DNA from: Membranipora membranacea
Taxonomy: Eukaryota > Bryozoa > Gymnolaemata > Cheilostomatida > Membraniporidae
NCBI GenBank assembly: GCA_914767715.1
Contig: OU612065.1
Coordinates: 18,166,001 to 18,230,000, forward strand
Reading direction: 5' to 3'
Length of the DNA stretch: 64,000 nt
Shown here: positions 34,998 through 47,319 of the stretch, piece by piece
Layout: every line of letters begins with the position of its first letter
Position numbering within the stretch: position 1 is the first letter of the stretch
Notes under the pieces: model-generated
What the model was told of the DNA's origin: nothing
Database searches by the model: none
What the model saw: only the letters and a program-made list of their open reading frames with translations
Program-made: the position numbers and the translations under genes

Positions 34998-36376
34998 CTA
35001 GGAAATTAGAGAAATCATATCCAGATAAGCCTTATGATTCAGTAAAGAAGGAAACATGATGATTTTCTATAAGAGCAAATAGCAACTGCGTGCATTCAGC
35101 TATAATTGGCCACACAAAGGATATGAATCTACATTCCACTGTAGATAAATATAAAGGCATGATGCAATACCCTGGCTGAATAATGATGATAAATCGCTGA
35201 GAGATTTCGCAATGCTTAGAAATAACAGATACTGGCTGCACTAATGGAAACTGGCCAAATACAGGGAAACTGATGGGGACATAAAACTTAATCTTATTAG
35301 CAACCCCAGCAAACTCTCTATCTCAGAGGCTGGGCTGATTTATCTGGAATTGTCATGGAAAACTCCAACCTGCTGTATCCTGTATCTAGTCCTATGTAAT
35401 TTAAAATACTGGACCATTGCCAAGGTTACAATAACTAGGGTGTCTGTGTGAATACAGTTCAATGTAAGAGCATGTTGCCAAAAGTTGTTTTCTACATACC
35501 TTTCAGGATTTGTGAAGACAAATTTACGAAGCTTCAGGTCCCGTATGACGACACCACACTCATGACACTGGGCTACAGCTTCAGCTATTTGTCTGAATAA
35601 GTTCACTGCCTCCTCCTCTTTTAGACGACGCTTACTTCTCACATATGAGTGCAAGTCCCCGTAATGTTTATCGAAGAAGACATAGACAAATTTATCCCCT
35701 TGTATAATTTCGTTGATTTCGACGACAGAGTTGTTTTCATAGAGGCGACAGTATGCTGCAATTTTTGATCGATAGGTTTCATGGGAAAACACCTATAAGG
35801 AAAGAAAAATACATAAGAAAATGTTGACAGGTATCAGATTGGGGTGAACAAAGTGAAAGGACTGGCCAGTATCTCTCCTGATAATGAGTACCTCACACGA
35901 TGGATTATGATAATAATAGCTCTATTACGAGCATGAAATTCACAAGTGACTCTAAATTTACACCTCCATCTACATCGTGCCTGATACCAAATTATTTCCC
36001 AATCTAAGGGCTGCACCATTTGCCTGTTTTGTACAATAGTGGTGGGAATACTAACCTTGCATATTTTATCTTGGTTAGTGTGAACATCAACAGCTTTGTA
36101 TATATTACTATCCAACTGCTCCACTAAGAGATATTTGCCGATTTTGTACACACTCTGTTGGCCGCTAGGGATGACTGGTGGTGTGTTTGGCTGAAGTTCT
36201 GGTGATAGGCTCCCTGACACTGGAGGCGTAGATGGAGGAGAAATGTTTATAACAGCTTCCTGTGTAGGTGAACCAGTGTCATATTGGGGAGCTTCGTCTT
36301 TGCTAATGTGTCGTGGAGGTATGGTTATTCGTGGAGTTTGTCCAAATGATTGACGTCTGGTAAGTAGGCTAGCCAT
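34547..36376 (-). CDS. TRIB: Tribbles pseudokinase (3 coding exons, 354 aa, complete)
   Basis: Scaffold pseudokinase that recruits substrates to the COP1 ubiquitin ligase and modulates MAPK/AKT signalling. Exons 36376-36056, 35792-35500 and 34997-34547 join in phase 0 and then phase 2. The N-terminal ~75 residues are Ser/Pro-rich. The pseudokinase keeps the lysine (KICK) but lacks a glycine loop. The catalytic loop reads IRDLKLRKF (about 190-198), the family form of HRD. The metal-binding DFG is replaced by GLE (212-214; SLE in most relatives). Then GCPAYVSPEIL, WSSGVMLYTMLVGRYPF and HPWLK (the HPW start of the MEK-binding segment). The C-terminus DDHLVPCL keeps the D-x-x-V-P core of the COP1-binding motif but ends three residues after Val. 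Three exons resemble the vertebrate TRIB2 plan. The start at 36376 is the first ATG of the open frame. Confidence 0.93.
35500..35792 (-). CDS. TRIB: Tribbles exon 2
   Basis: Begins VFSHETYRSK after acceptor TTATAG. Carries KFVYVFFDKHYGDLHSYVRS and the catalytic-loop equivalent IRDLKLRKFVF. Donor AG|GTATGT, phase 2. Confidence 0.92.
36056..36376 (-). CDS. TRIB: Tribbles exon 1
   Basis: 107 codons: MASLLTRRQSFGQTPRITIP, a Ser/Pro-rich linker, then KIGKYLLVEQLDSNIYKAVD and KICK. Donor AAG|GTTAGT, phase 0. Confidence 0.9.
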
Positions 36377-36510
36377 GCTTGGTATTTGTGAGAGTTTGAA
36401 AATCTTAGAAATTTACACTGACATAAACTTATCCTTGTCAGAAAAGATTGAGTGATTGATTAATTAACTCCTGTGTAGCTATGTGTTATGTGTGGATGTT
36501 TTCTGTTTTA

Positions 36511-36922
36511 CCTGTAAACAAAAAAAAAAGTAAGTCAAAGAAATTCAATCACTCAGATAGCTCACCACCATGTGTGTATGTCTGCTGTTCAATGAGTATG
36601 ACTATGTATGTTTGTAAGTTAGAAGGTTGGAGTAATAGATAGTAAGTAAGTGACTTTTTAGTAGTTTAAGTTTTACTCAAAACTTATCTGTTCAACAATT
36701 GGGATGTAGTTTGAGTACAGTAACAAAGGAGAAAATCAAGCCTCAGGACAACATACATGAGGTTCAACCGAGAAATGTGTGACTGCTCTCACTATCCCAA
36801 GTAATTCTAGTCTAAGCAAGGGGTTAGAGGACTAACTCAACTGGTCTATCTAAGACAAGAGGAGTGAGTGAGTCTGCTCTAACAAAAAGAAGTAATAGCA
36901 GTATTTTCTTGTATCTCTTACC
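36511..36922 (-). other. Probable intron in the Tribbles 5' UTR
   Basis: On the minus strand a donor CAG|GTAAGA at 36922/36921 pairs with a long T tract and TTTACAG ending at 36512. This leaves a UTR part of exon 1 from 36511 and a non-coding first exon upstream of 36922. Confidence 0.55.
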
Positions 36923-39900
36923 TGTTAAATGGTGGATGGTTTCCTTGAAAGAGAGAACAAAGTCCGTTATCGACTTGCAGTTAAGCTAGTTCCTGTCTGT
37001 GGACAGAAACGGTTTGTTCTGAATTTTAAGGAAAGACCCACAGGGGTGGTGATATTTACAAGAACTCCATTGTGGAAATGATTGAGTTTGCAAGGAGCAA
37101 CGCAATAACAATCACCTGTCCAATATATTACTGCGCACTGATCATCACTCAGTTCTCCAATATAATGTAATATATTTTAGAGTAATTTTATTAAAAAGGC
37201 ATATAAACTCTATTTCACGCTTTCAATTAAAAAAAAGAGCAAACTACACCAATAATGTTATTATTAGAATACTATTTGGATGCGTAGTACATTGGTGTAA
37301 TCAGGCGATGAATCATCATCAGTGGAAATCTTTACAGTAATTTGTTGTGTGCTCTTGCTCCATCAGCACAATAAAAAGTAGACAACTTCAATTATATTTT
37401 ATCTTTCTAGTTTGTTTTCTATCTAGCACCAGGGCGTTTGGGATAACTCCCTGCTAGCACTAGCAACAATTGCCAATCGGCACTAATAATGAACTAATCT
37501 AGCATCAATTTAGCTATTATGCAGAAATCCTTGAATTTTAACACTTCTAATTATAATTATAGTAATGATAGTACAAAAAAATTGATAGCAAGAAACTCCT
37601 CGGACACGCGGAGGTTCTGTTTTTAGATAGGGATTGAGGTTTTAGATATTGCATTTGGTAAATGAAGTACTGTTGGTTGATAGGGCCTAGTTGTTAAGAG
37701 GAAAGCAGTTGATATTACGGATAGCACTCCACTCTGGTAATGAAGTGATAGGCTTTTAGGTGTTTGCGACTGGCGTGCATATTAGACATATACCTGCAAT
37801 CAAAGTTTCAACATTGCCATAATTTTATGTTGACCGAGAGAGGACAACTTCAAGTCATGGTATTTATCCTGCATCTAAATTTATACTACTTTTCTTTATT
37901 CGCTAATGCTGCATTTGGTAAAAAAAAAAGAATCCAAGCGATAACATATCATTTGGACGGGACAGTCAGATAGAAAAGAGACATTCCCGGTCACTCATCA
38001 ACTTCAGCTCATCATCATCCATCGACTTATCCACAGCTGCCCATCCATAGGTTCACTCACCTTACATTATTGTCTGCAGCAGGGATCACTCTCTTTCCCA
38101 CTAGTTATCCATTTTTGTCGGTAAGCCGGAAGTATAGTGTTGTATTCCTGCCCATACTCATATGTTATCAAACATCATTTACAAATACCTAAGATTCAGC
38201 AGATTCATAATATTCAGGTTTTTTATATAACTGGATCTATCTATAAATACTCAATTACTCAATTCATAAAGGTCTGTTGCAACTTGCTACTGTGCTGTCA
38301 TCAGTATTTCACCACCCGGCATTCATTAGGAAGGTTAAGGCGACACCATGCGACAGCCATGTTGGATGCCCTAATATGCTGAGCTTGATATCATTACGTA
38401 CCCAGGTCTGAACTGCTGGCCACTATTGACAACTCCAGCACAGGGGGAGGGTGCAGCGCAGTCAGAATGTGGTTTCCACGAGATCTTGATTTAATTCGGG
38501 TGCTTACATTGGTCTTGTCTTCAATGGAGGGGGGATGGGATAATACAATAAATATTGTACCCTCAGAGGACAGTTGCAGGTAGTAAAGCAAAATTTCTCA
38601 AGCATCTAACAGTAATTAACTTGCATGACTGGCAATAAATTAGCAATTTCTTTAATCTTGGTGATTTTGCTGATGCTGTTGTATTTGGGACAATTGTAAA
38701 CAAGTGAATATGGACATCTTGCCTTGCACCACGACCAGGACATGAGAGTTTATGAAATAATAGCATGTCGAATCAGTTTCGTGAAGTCAGATCTGAACTG
38801 CCCAAGGTCTACGATTGTGTTGATTACGGAAGTGTAAATGATTCATCGAGATTTTGTTATTCTGCCAGACTCTTCATATCCAGGGTGTACAAAAATACTC
38901 CCGTGTCGCTTTTTGGGTTTTTTAGGGTGGAATTAGAGGGCAGGATCAGGACCCACGGTATAAAGCGCTGCACAGATATCGGTGTGATCATCGGCCTGCC
39001 CTGGATATCTGTGTGTACGGGGATCCGAATGAGGTCCATGTGGTTAGATAAAGGCCATTTGGTTTATGTATTTTTTTGATACAATCTAATTTGGCTTTGG
39101 TTTTTTTATGGCTTGATTTCTAGGGGTGACACTGGCATAATATAATTGTTTTCTGTGATTATGATATAAGAAATTAGGCCTTGTGATCTGTCTAAACAAA
39201 TGAACCATTGGTCTAACGCAATTTTCCTCCTAGTCCTTCCTAGAACTGTTGCATTCATGACAGTTTTCTTCTCCTACCCATAAACACACAACTCCCAATT
39301 ACTTCCTAATGGCCCTGGCCCAGCCTTGTCAAGCTGCCACAAAAAGTGGCCTCCAGCCACGGTTATGATGCTTATGGTTAAGACTAAGCGGCTATATCTT
39401 TCCGATGTCCAAGTCATTGCATTAGTTTTGCAAAACTGGAAAGAGGACATAAATCATTTCGTTATTTCTCCGGTTTTAATTATAACATATTATTATCGAC
39501 TGAATACTGATTATAAAGTTGTGTCTTAGCACCACATTAAACAATACTAAAACAAATAAAAACTTAAAATGCGTGTGAATGGAGCAGCTAAAACTGAATG
39601 GTAAAATACATATTGTATACATTTCAAAGGTGTATAATACAAATCCGGCTATCTGAAATCTCGTTACTTTGACTTTAGGTTGTTATTAAGAGACCCAGAA
39701 CAGTATATCGGTTGATGAGATTCATACTGAGCATGTTACGGCTGACTATCTGGTTCTGAGCTTTTACATTTTAAAGGCTACAACCCTGCAGACTAGTAAC
39801 AGATAACTTGTATATACCTTACTTCCTTAAGAAAGACAAAACAAAAACAGTTGTACTTAATTTCTAGATTGGCTAGTAACGTCACCATGGCAAGAATTGC

Positions 39901-40094
39901 ACTAGCTAGACCTGGTAGGCAAAATTAAAACAATAGAACAAATCTTGACTAAACAACGTCAATAATACTAAAAGAACATTGTCTCTGTTTTAATGAAATT
40001 ACTGCCACAACATATGAAGATGGAGATTTATTGCAAAATTAAAAGGAGATTGTAGCTGGCATTGGCAGGGTGAAGTAACTCCTGGTTTATCTCT
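36923..40094. other. Intergenic region between Tribbles 5' end and FABP 3' end
   Basis: About 3.2 kb, including the Tribbles promoter (not pinpointed; no clear TATA box) and the short FABP 3' UTR. A 104-codon + frame at 38765-39079 has no recognisable domain and overlaps nested inverted repeats (ATATCCAGGG/CCCTGGATAT and CACAGATATC/GATATCTGTG, 38875-39015). No RNA gene seen. Confidence 0.5.
40027..40032 (-). terminator. Poly(A) signal AATAAA for FABP
   Basis: TTTATT on the + strand, 63 bp past the stop codon, giving a very short 3' UTR. Confidence 0.6.
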
Positions 40095-40145
40095 TCAAGC
40101 TTTGTTATAAGTCCTTATGTATATGGCATTCCCAGCAGTGGCGGT
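40095..40145 (-). CDS. FABP: FABP exon 4
   Basis: 17 codons including the stop: TATAGNAIYIRTYNKA. Acceptor TTATTGTAG, phase 0. Aligns with the last strand of FABPs (x-G-x-x-x-x-x-R-x-Y-x-K). Confidence 0.9.
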   Translation of the reverse strand, partial: TATAGNAIYIRTYNKA

Positions 40146-43100
40146 CTACAATAAAATACACATAAAATGAGTTAATCACAGGAAGTAAAGTCTTTAATGT
40201 TTTATGAGTTACAACACACAGAAATATGCCAAGTGTACATTGCAGTGGCATTTTTCACCCTATGAACAACGATTTCCTCTTCTTAAGCCAATGTAATAAA
40301 TTGTATTGCATTTTGCAATTCAAACCGAAACCATATGAAACCCCAGACTAGTCAATTTGTCAGCTCTGATCAGTTTTTTGGGTTGGACTATCGATTCGAG
40401 TCAACATGTTTGTGCGATAGAGCATACTTTCACTCCTGCCGGAGCCACACCTTTGCAGTAGGAGTACTCTGCAGTGTCCATTTTTGTAGATTTATATCCA
40501 GACTACAGAGGGCCTCATATTAATACTTTATTACCCATCAAAAAATTGTCATAAGGCTATGGCTCAAAGATCATTCCCGTACATTTAATATATAATAGTG
40601 GAGCTTTAGTAAATGCTACAAGCAACCACCAATGACTTCGCTGCCTGTCTTTGTAAGATTTCTTGTTCCCACTTCCCCCTCGATGTAGATTGTAAAGTAT
40701 ATGGGTCCCTTACAAACTTGAAAGTTAATAAAAATGAAGTAGTTGTCTACTTTTGTGTAGATAACGACAACTCCAACAATGACACTTACAATCTTGAGTT
40801 TTCCGTCTACAATTTCTCGTATTAGTTGAGATGACAAATCTCCATTCAGTATCTGTTTCTGTACTAGCTTGCCATCCTCTATTGTGAAGGTAGTCTGCAA
40901 AAAGTTTTACATTTATCATTATCATAATTATTCTGTGAATATATTGCTTTAAATCTTTTAACCATGTGAACATAATAGTATTCTTTCTCATCTCTCTTGA
41001 CCCCACCTATACGCGAGGTCAAGAGAGATGAGAAAGAATACTATTCAGTTCACATGTTATTCGGTGTTGTTTGTTTATATTCTAACTTATTTACTGTTGT
41101 TGACAACGCTTCTCAGCAGCCAGTACTCCTGTTATTACTCAACAATGTACTCGCACATATCTAGACTTCTGTCTGTTAGATGGTTACCAGCATACTTGGA
41201 GAATGTCCGAAACTTAACATCAAATTACCCTGGCTTAACAAACCCCTAATTTGTGACTGGTGCTAGGTCGTGTGTACCCTCATGCAGTACATGCGAACTC
41301 GCATTCAGGGTAGCAGTGTAGAAACTTCAAATTAATTGCAATGTGAAAGATGTCGTTTAACCATTATCCCTGGTTGAACAGTCTCTTTTTTACAGGGATA
41401 GCTTCATTTTTTATTAAACCTGATGAATAATTAAGGCCCAGTTCATATTTCAAAGTACCCTATTGGTCATTGAACCCAGCTCATCACAGAAGTATTTCAG
41501 TTCATTAGACATCAAACCCCCATTGGCGAAAAATTTCACTAATGACCTACTTGTGAAACTGAAGACCTAACTAACCATTGGCTCCAGCAATGACTAGTGT
41601 TTTAGTTTTTGGCTCATGTTTCCAGTCATTTCCATCCTGCTCCTAAATCACTCAATGCCACTACCACATCCTTGAATCCATTAATAAGTCAGTTGGATTG
41701 TTTTATAGCTGTTCTACAGGTGATACTAATGCATATTTGCACTGTATGATATTGATGGTATAGGATGAGAAATTAGACAAAATAATTAGGTAGTCATGTA
41801 TGAGGTATGCTTAATTACATCCAAATCCCTGATAAAACCAATCTTATAAGATCTAGGGCAACTTTCTGTTGTACTACCTTCATCTCATTATAGTTTTCTT
41901 ATTTATTAGAGAGGACAAAACTACCATTAGAAGTAGTAGTATATTGGTAGAGGCAGGTAGGCTGATAGACGCATTCTTTAAAATGATCCTACTAAGATTG
42001 TCAACACAGGTAATACCAAATTAAAGTTGTCTCTGAACATCATTGGATGTACCAACTTGCTAGTGTCCCTTGTGATATATCGCAGAGTGAGAACATGTCC
42101 TTACTCTGTGATATATATACATTATAGATGAAGTTGAAGATTTTAATTTTTCATGCATTTCATGCACAAGCAAATTGATACCGGTAGTCATTAGATAAAT
42201 ATAGACTAGTACAGCCATTTAGAGTAATCGTGAATCGATGATGGATTATTTTGTACTTTGAGACCTGTCTTTGCTCTAAATTGGTTAAATTTATCAATGA
42301 ATTAAAGTTGGCAGCTTCATATCGTCATCTGTTTTTATTCATTCATGATCATTGATGAGATCGATAAGCCGACATACTGACCTGCTCAATCAATCATGTG
42401 CCAAAATTACCCTCCAGATATTTTTGGAATTTAGTCACGCTTTTACTGTGCTGCAACTCTGCTGCAACGCTGACTGTCACTCACAGACCTACACAAACTA
42501 TACAAATGGTATTTAGTTTTCCAGAACTTACAGTACATGTGCAAAATTAATCAGGACATTTTATGGAAAGTTTGTTGATGAATGGATAAAGCTCAAAAAT
42601 GATGTTTGGTCACAATCCACGAAATCCCCCCTTGTATTGCCTTGTTGCCTCCAATCTCTAAAACAGAGCCCATCTAAGTAATCGATATCACCAAGGAGTC
42701 TCTAACTCCTTGATACCACACAATACCAATAATAGATTTAGAGTTATTTCTGGGTTGATTTAATTTAATTCTTTAATTTGTCTACCCACTCCTAGATGTT
42801 ACATTCATGCAATGTTCAATGGGAAATTTGCTTGAATTGTGTGAATCTGCGAGGGTGTGAGGATTAGCAGTTGATGATTCAATGGATAATTAAAAATGAG
42901 CTATTCGACCGAAATCTCAGGTATCTGTGGTCAAATTAACAAGACCACACCTGTAGGCTGTACCAACATAGTCCATTGTCTATAACCAAGGAGTAATAGC
43001 TATACCTCTTTCTCACGAATTATGGGTGATCAGTATTTTTCCACATCCTCTATTGGATTGGTGTTTTGGTATTAGGCATAACTTGCTAAATTTAATTATT

Positions 43101-46100
43101 CTTTACTTACCTTGACTTTTCTACCATCAGGTGTGTCTTCATCCAGCTCCTCATCAATCTTGAACTTTACACTGTGAGTTTTAAATGCTGTGATTGTGTC
43201 CACTTTAAATGAACCATCGCCATTATCAACCAACAACACCGATGGGTTTTGCAGAGAGGCTATTTTCCGCAAAGGCAGTGCAACTCCTACAAAGTGAAGA
43301 AAACTCTCATTACTAGAAGGCTCCCTCAATCAAACGAGAAACACACTGAATATACTTGTATATGTATTCTTTTGCACAAGAAACAAGATGACACAACTTT
43401 GACTTCATCATAAAAAGCAGCCCAGTCTACATTTCTGCCAAGTTACTTATAATATAATCATTTTATATAGATAAAATTTATCATGAACCCAGAATTGGAG
43501 ATCGGTACTTGTCTTTCAAGAATACAACCTTGAAAACTGATAATTTTTTGGGGAGGGACCACAAATAAAGACATTTGGAGTTTAAATTAACATGTAACTG
43601 AATTTAAGCAAACATCGATTAGTTTTGCAGCTATGCTCTTACTAGTATAAATACAAAATTAACAGGGCCCGGGTTCAAAGAGCCATTGATGCCTTACACT
43701 AACACAAGGAGATAATAAAATGCCAGGAGACAAAATAGGACGACTTGGCCTTGTAGGTCATTGAACCTGAAGATATGTAGGAATTCTTGATGATCATAAG
43801 CAGGTAGAGGCACATGCGTGCTGGGTCTCTACCGTAATTGAAACAATAAAAGATCAGGTGATTTTGAGGCAATTTTGATGAACTCTCACATGATGCTAAA
43901 ATATTCCGATTTGTAAGAACTGCTGTGCAGCTGGCTGATTGGGTTAACTTCAAGCAGCCAACAGCTTTAGTCTTTCTTCATTGTTAGGTTTCGAGATTGA
44001 AGTTTAGAGCATCTGATCGATGAACTCCCTCTCCCAGAGTTCATTGGCCTGATCATAGGCATTGCCTGGTAGACACTCAAATAAACAGATTGACTAAAAC
44101 GGCCACGGGGCATGTTGGTGCTTTTGAGGCCCTACAAGAATCCTGAGGATGCGGGTACCATTATTTGGTGACACGCACTGGTAGGAGTGGGTGAGAACTG
44201 TTGGGAACTGGGTACCCACAGAGAAATATAGAGGGGGAACGCTCAGAAGACAGTTCACACTTGATTCTGCTGAAAAACTGCATGAAAATCTCTCTTTTTT
44301 TGCCAGATATCAATCATATTATCAATCATCAACCATATTATACAAATCTATGTTTCTGCTTAATTGTCATGTTTAATTTAAATAAAAATATTGCAAAATC
44401 TTTGGAAGTGATTTTCGACAAAAAAAAGTCCGCTTAGACCACTGCACGCACTGCTAGAAGACAGTAAATCAAATATATTTATGACTACAGTAGAAAAAGT
44501 AAACTATAGGTGCTGCGATTTGGGGATATGCCCACTCTAAACTTTCTGGTATTCAACCATTGTGGAATGTATTCTCATGGTATTGGTAACCCATTGCTGA
44601 GTCTGATTTTCCATTTGCTTCATACATCAGGTTACATTCTTACATGCCATCTGTCTATTCTATCTGAAGTCGGTTTTATTTATCCAACTTTACAAAGGTT
44701 ATTTCTGATTCTTACTAGGCGAATTCCCAGAATATGACTGTAGGTAGAGTTCCTGGGATGTGTGAATGATTGTAGGCTTAACAAACGCCTCTGGTCAAAT
44801 GTGGGCGCTCAAGATAGACAGCATGTTGCTTCATAATAAATATCAGCTGGTCATTGATCAGATCTTCCAGTTCAACAGATCTCCCATATTGCATGTACTC
44901 CCATCGGTATTAGCAAATTGCATTTTGTCATGGTCACTTGAACAATGTTGTACTGTGACTAAGCGCTCAGAACAGTACACAGCCTCCCTGTCACTTGGGC
45001 TTACATTTTGTCCTAATCAATAGTATTTGTAGGACCCCAGATGTCTCTAATTAAATAATTGGTACAGGACAGATTGGTAAAAGGGGGCATGAGCTGGAGA
45101 TTTATAAGATTACCAACCAGGCACCTGTTCTCCAGACAACAACAGCAGTCAGAGTTTCAGAACACTGGATTAGGGAGTAGTAATGAGTGAAATATGGGTT
45201 CTAACCACGGCTGCCGCTACAGTCGGTGTATCAGGTAAATATACCATCTCTGGTAAGGTAAGACGATCCCTAAAAAAAGCTCTCATTTGGTATTGAATAA
45301 TGGTATATCCTGATACGTTTGCTCTGTGATATTCATCATCATTCCATTCTCACCACTGATTTCATCATTGAGTACTGACTACGTGCATGCTGACATCAAG
45401 GTCATTACAAGTACACTATAGGCTGCTCACTCACTGACCCAGTAATAAGACCTGCTTATTTAATCAGACATAAAAGGATTTTTTTAGGTTTGTTGTTTTG
45501 TACTTTCAAATAAATAAGATAAGTCGGTGCCCGAAATTATTAAAGATTTGCATTTGTATTTTTCATGGAATAACGACATTTGCTACATAGGCAGCATTCT
45601 TTTGCAGCTGTCGGTAAGTGGTAGTAGGATTATCTGAAAGATTTTGCAAGAGATAATATTAATTGATCTTCTGATTCAATTCATGTCTCCTAATAATTAG
45701 CTTTCCCCTATCAGCTTATTATCTATATTTGCAGGGAGAGAACTTAGGTAGCAAGCAATAAGTGCACTTAGTAACTCTCGAACTTTGGGAAATTGTCACT
45801 TGGAAAGCACCCAAATTTATGGTAGACACACCATTAACACATCCTGTTGAGTTGGTTTCCGGCATATACATGGTTGTCAGGCACCTAACTAACCTGTCAT
45901 CATAAAAGATCCAGGAATTCCTCAAGTTTCTTTTGGTTGTTGATTCCATCAACTAATTATTAAGCTGAGACACAATTCTGATATTCAATTTCCTACTGTC
46001 AAACAAGTGGCTAAATGGTGTTAGAACATCATATTTCGCAACACAAAAACACTAACCTGTACACAAGGATGTAGGAAATATGCAAATACATGCATACTGC

Positions 46101-47319
46101 ATATTAAATTTAATCGGTCACTGGGGTTATATTATTTCAAAACAGTTGAGTGAGTAGGGGGCATCATAAGTGATCAATATTCATCTATAGAACCGGCCTT
46201 GAGTTCAAGGTCTAGTTACGTAGGGCAGGTTTACAAAACTGACTAAAACCTACCTAACCTAGTTTAAAACTAACTTAGTGGGCGTGAGGTGCTTGAACTA
46301 ATAACAATGCGCAGTAATGAGATGAAACTGATTCTGTCTCAAATACCAACTTTTATTGTCTGTCAGCCTTAAAAGTTACTGGATCATAAAGAATTGAGCA
46401 GCAGGCATCATGATAAGCCTCAAAAGCAAGATGAAGTGTGAAGTTTACTATAATTTAATAATTCTGACGACGACATAGTTGTGGTGGGTCATATGTACTT
46501 TGAAGCCTCTACGTGACTAGATGACTAGTATGTAGGTCTACTTCCTAATAACCAAATATTTTAAGTAGGAAACAGCAGACCTAAACGATATCCATAATTT
46601 GATAGCTTGATGCCTGTTTATATACTGCTTTTATCTCAAAACTATCACATTGCAGGCATTAATTGAGGAGCAGGTGTTGTTTATCAGGACTTATCAATCA
46701 GACTGTCTGTAAAATTTAAGATTAACCGCTTGTAGCTTGTATTGTAACATAATTCGGTCACTAATCAGGCTACTGAGGATTTTTAGTTTCTTATAGTACA
46801 TGTAAAGTTAATCGAATATTGAATTGTAATTCTGTTAACAAAGCGAATGATAATAACACAGCAGGGAAGAAGCTATTTTTGAATATAAAGTCTGGTTATA
46901 ATCATGTCTGCTCCGCTGGGGAGCAGTACTTACAGTGCGTGCTGTGGAAGTGCAATCTTACAAAGCGCAATATATTTTTGGTTTATGACTCCTTTATTCT
47001 GAACTAAAATCTAGCCATTCGAAGAATCTGACGAAGAAGACTCCTCATAATGTAACCAGAAAGCAACCCTAACTCACACGCGTGTATGTGTAAAATATGC
47101 TGGCAAGAAGTACTTTGCCTTACGTGGAGTTCATCGTTACACTAGACTACTATTATTGTCATCACAATTAAAGGCAAATGAGTTCTAACTCATCAAATCG
47201 CTGCACTTCATAATTTTGGAAGACAATAACTGTGCTAGGAAAAGCTTACCCAATGCATGAAGATATTCTTCAAAACCTTCACTAGCCTCTGACTTCCATT
47301 TGCCCAAAAATACTTCCAT
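40095..47319 (-). CDS. FABP: Fatty-acid-binding protein (4 exons, 133 aa, complete)
   Basis: Cytosolic lipid carrier of the intracellular lipid-binding family, a ten-strand beta-barrel that binds fatty acids or retinoids. Exons 47319-47250, 43286-43111, 40894-40790 and 40145-40095 join to 133 residues, the usual family length, with introns at the classical three positions. Sequence marks: EVFLGKWKSEASEGFEEYL at the start, VALPLRKIASLQNP, FKIDEELDEDTPDGRKVK, TTFTIEDGKLVQKQ, IREIVDGKLKI and the end IYIRTYNKA. The fatty-acid carboxylate triad is kept as R108, R128 and Y130 (R106/R126/Y128 in heart FABP). The start ATG is fixed by the family N-terminus. The last exon is only 51 bp; it was recognised from TATAGNAIYIRTYNKA behind acceptor ATTGTAG. 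Coordinates span introns. Confidence 0.93.
40790..40894 (-). CDS. FABP: FABP exon 3
   Basis: Acceptor TTTTGCAG, donor ATT|GTAAGT. 35 codons, TTFTIEDGKLVQKQILNGDL to DGKLKI. The open frame runs on past the donor, but the read-through part is not FABP-like, so the donor is used here. Confidence 0.92.
40959..41059. repeat. Near-perfect 43 bp-arm hairpin in FABP intron 2
   Basis: Left arm 40959-41002 and right arm 41017-41059 are inverted copies. The inner 29 bp (TATTCTTTCTCATCTCTCTT and flanks) match perfectly; the outer ends (TAACCATGTGAAC / GTTCACATGTTA) match with a few changes. The loop is 14 bp. It lies 65 bp upstream of FABP exon 3. Confidence 0.9.
42072..42117. repeat. Dispersed palindrome, copy D
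   Basis: TGATATATCGCAGAGTGAG on the left, CCTTACTCTGTGATATATA on the right; mismatched centre. Confidence 0.8.
43111..43286 (-). CDS. FABP: FABP exon 2
   Basis: Acceptor CTTTGTAG, donor AAG|GTAAGT. Encodes VALPLRKIASLQNPSVLLVD through DTPDGRKVK. The ITAFKTHSVKFKI stretch corresponds to strands D and E. Confidence 0.93.
43287..47249. other. FABP intron 1
   Basis: 3.96 kb. AT-rich, with several frames of 60-85 codons on both strands without domain features. A degraded half of the palindrome family may lie near 45301-45331. No further structure found. Confidence 0.5.
47250..47319 (-). CDS. FABP: FABP exon 1
   Basis: 23 codons plus one base: MEVFLGKWKSEASEGFEEYL, then HAL. Donor G|GTAAGC, phase 1. 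Confidence 0.92.

Larger units (their letters stand above)
40895..43110. other. FABP intron 2
   Basis: 2.2 kb. Contains the strong 100 bp hairpin at 40959-41059 and copy D of the dispersed palindrome (42072-42117). No coding signal. Confidence 0.6.

Noticed and set aside
38765-39079. 104-codon + frame between Tribbles and FABP
   Set aside because: No domain, no flanking splice logic, and overlap with inverted repeats; likely chance.
40616-40789. Continuation of FABP exon 3 as a longer reading frame
   Set aside because: A consensus donor GTAAGT lies exactly at the family intron position, and a matching last exon was found at 40145-40095.
45183-45295. Small + frame beginning MSEIWVLTTAAATVG in FABP intron 1
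   Set aside because: Leader-like look but short, with no credible following exon or domain.
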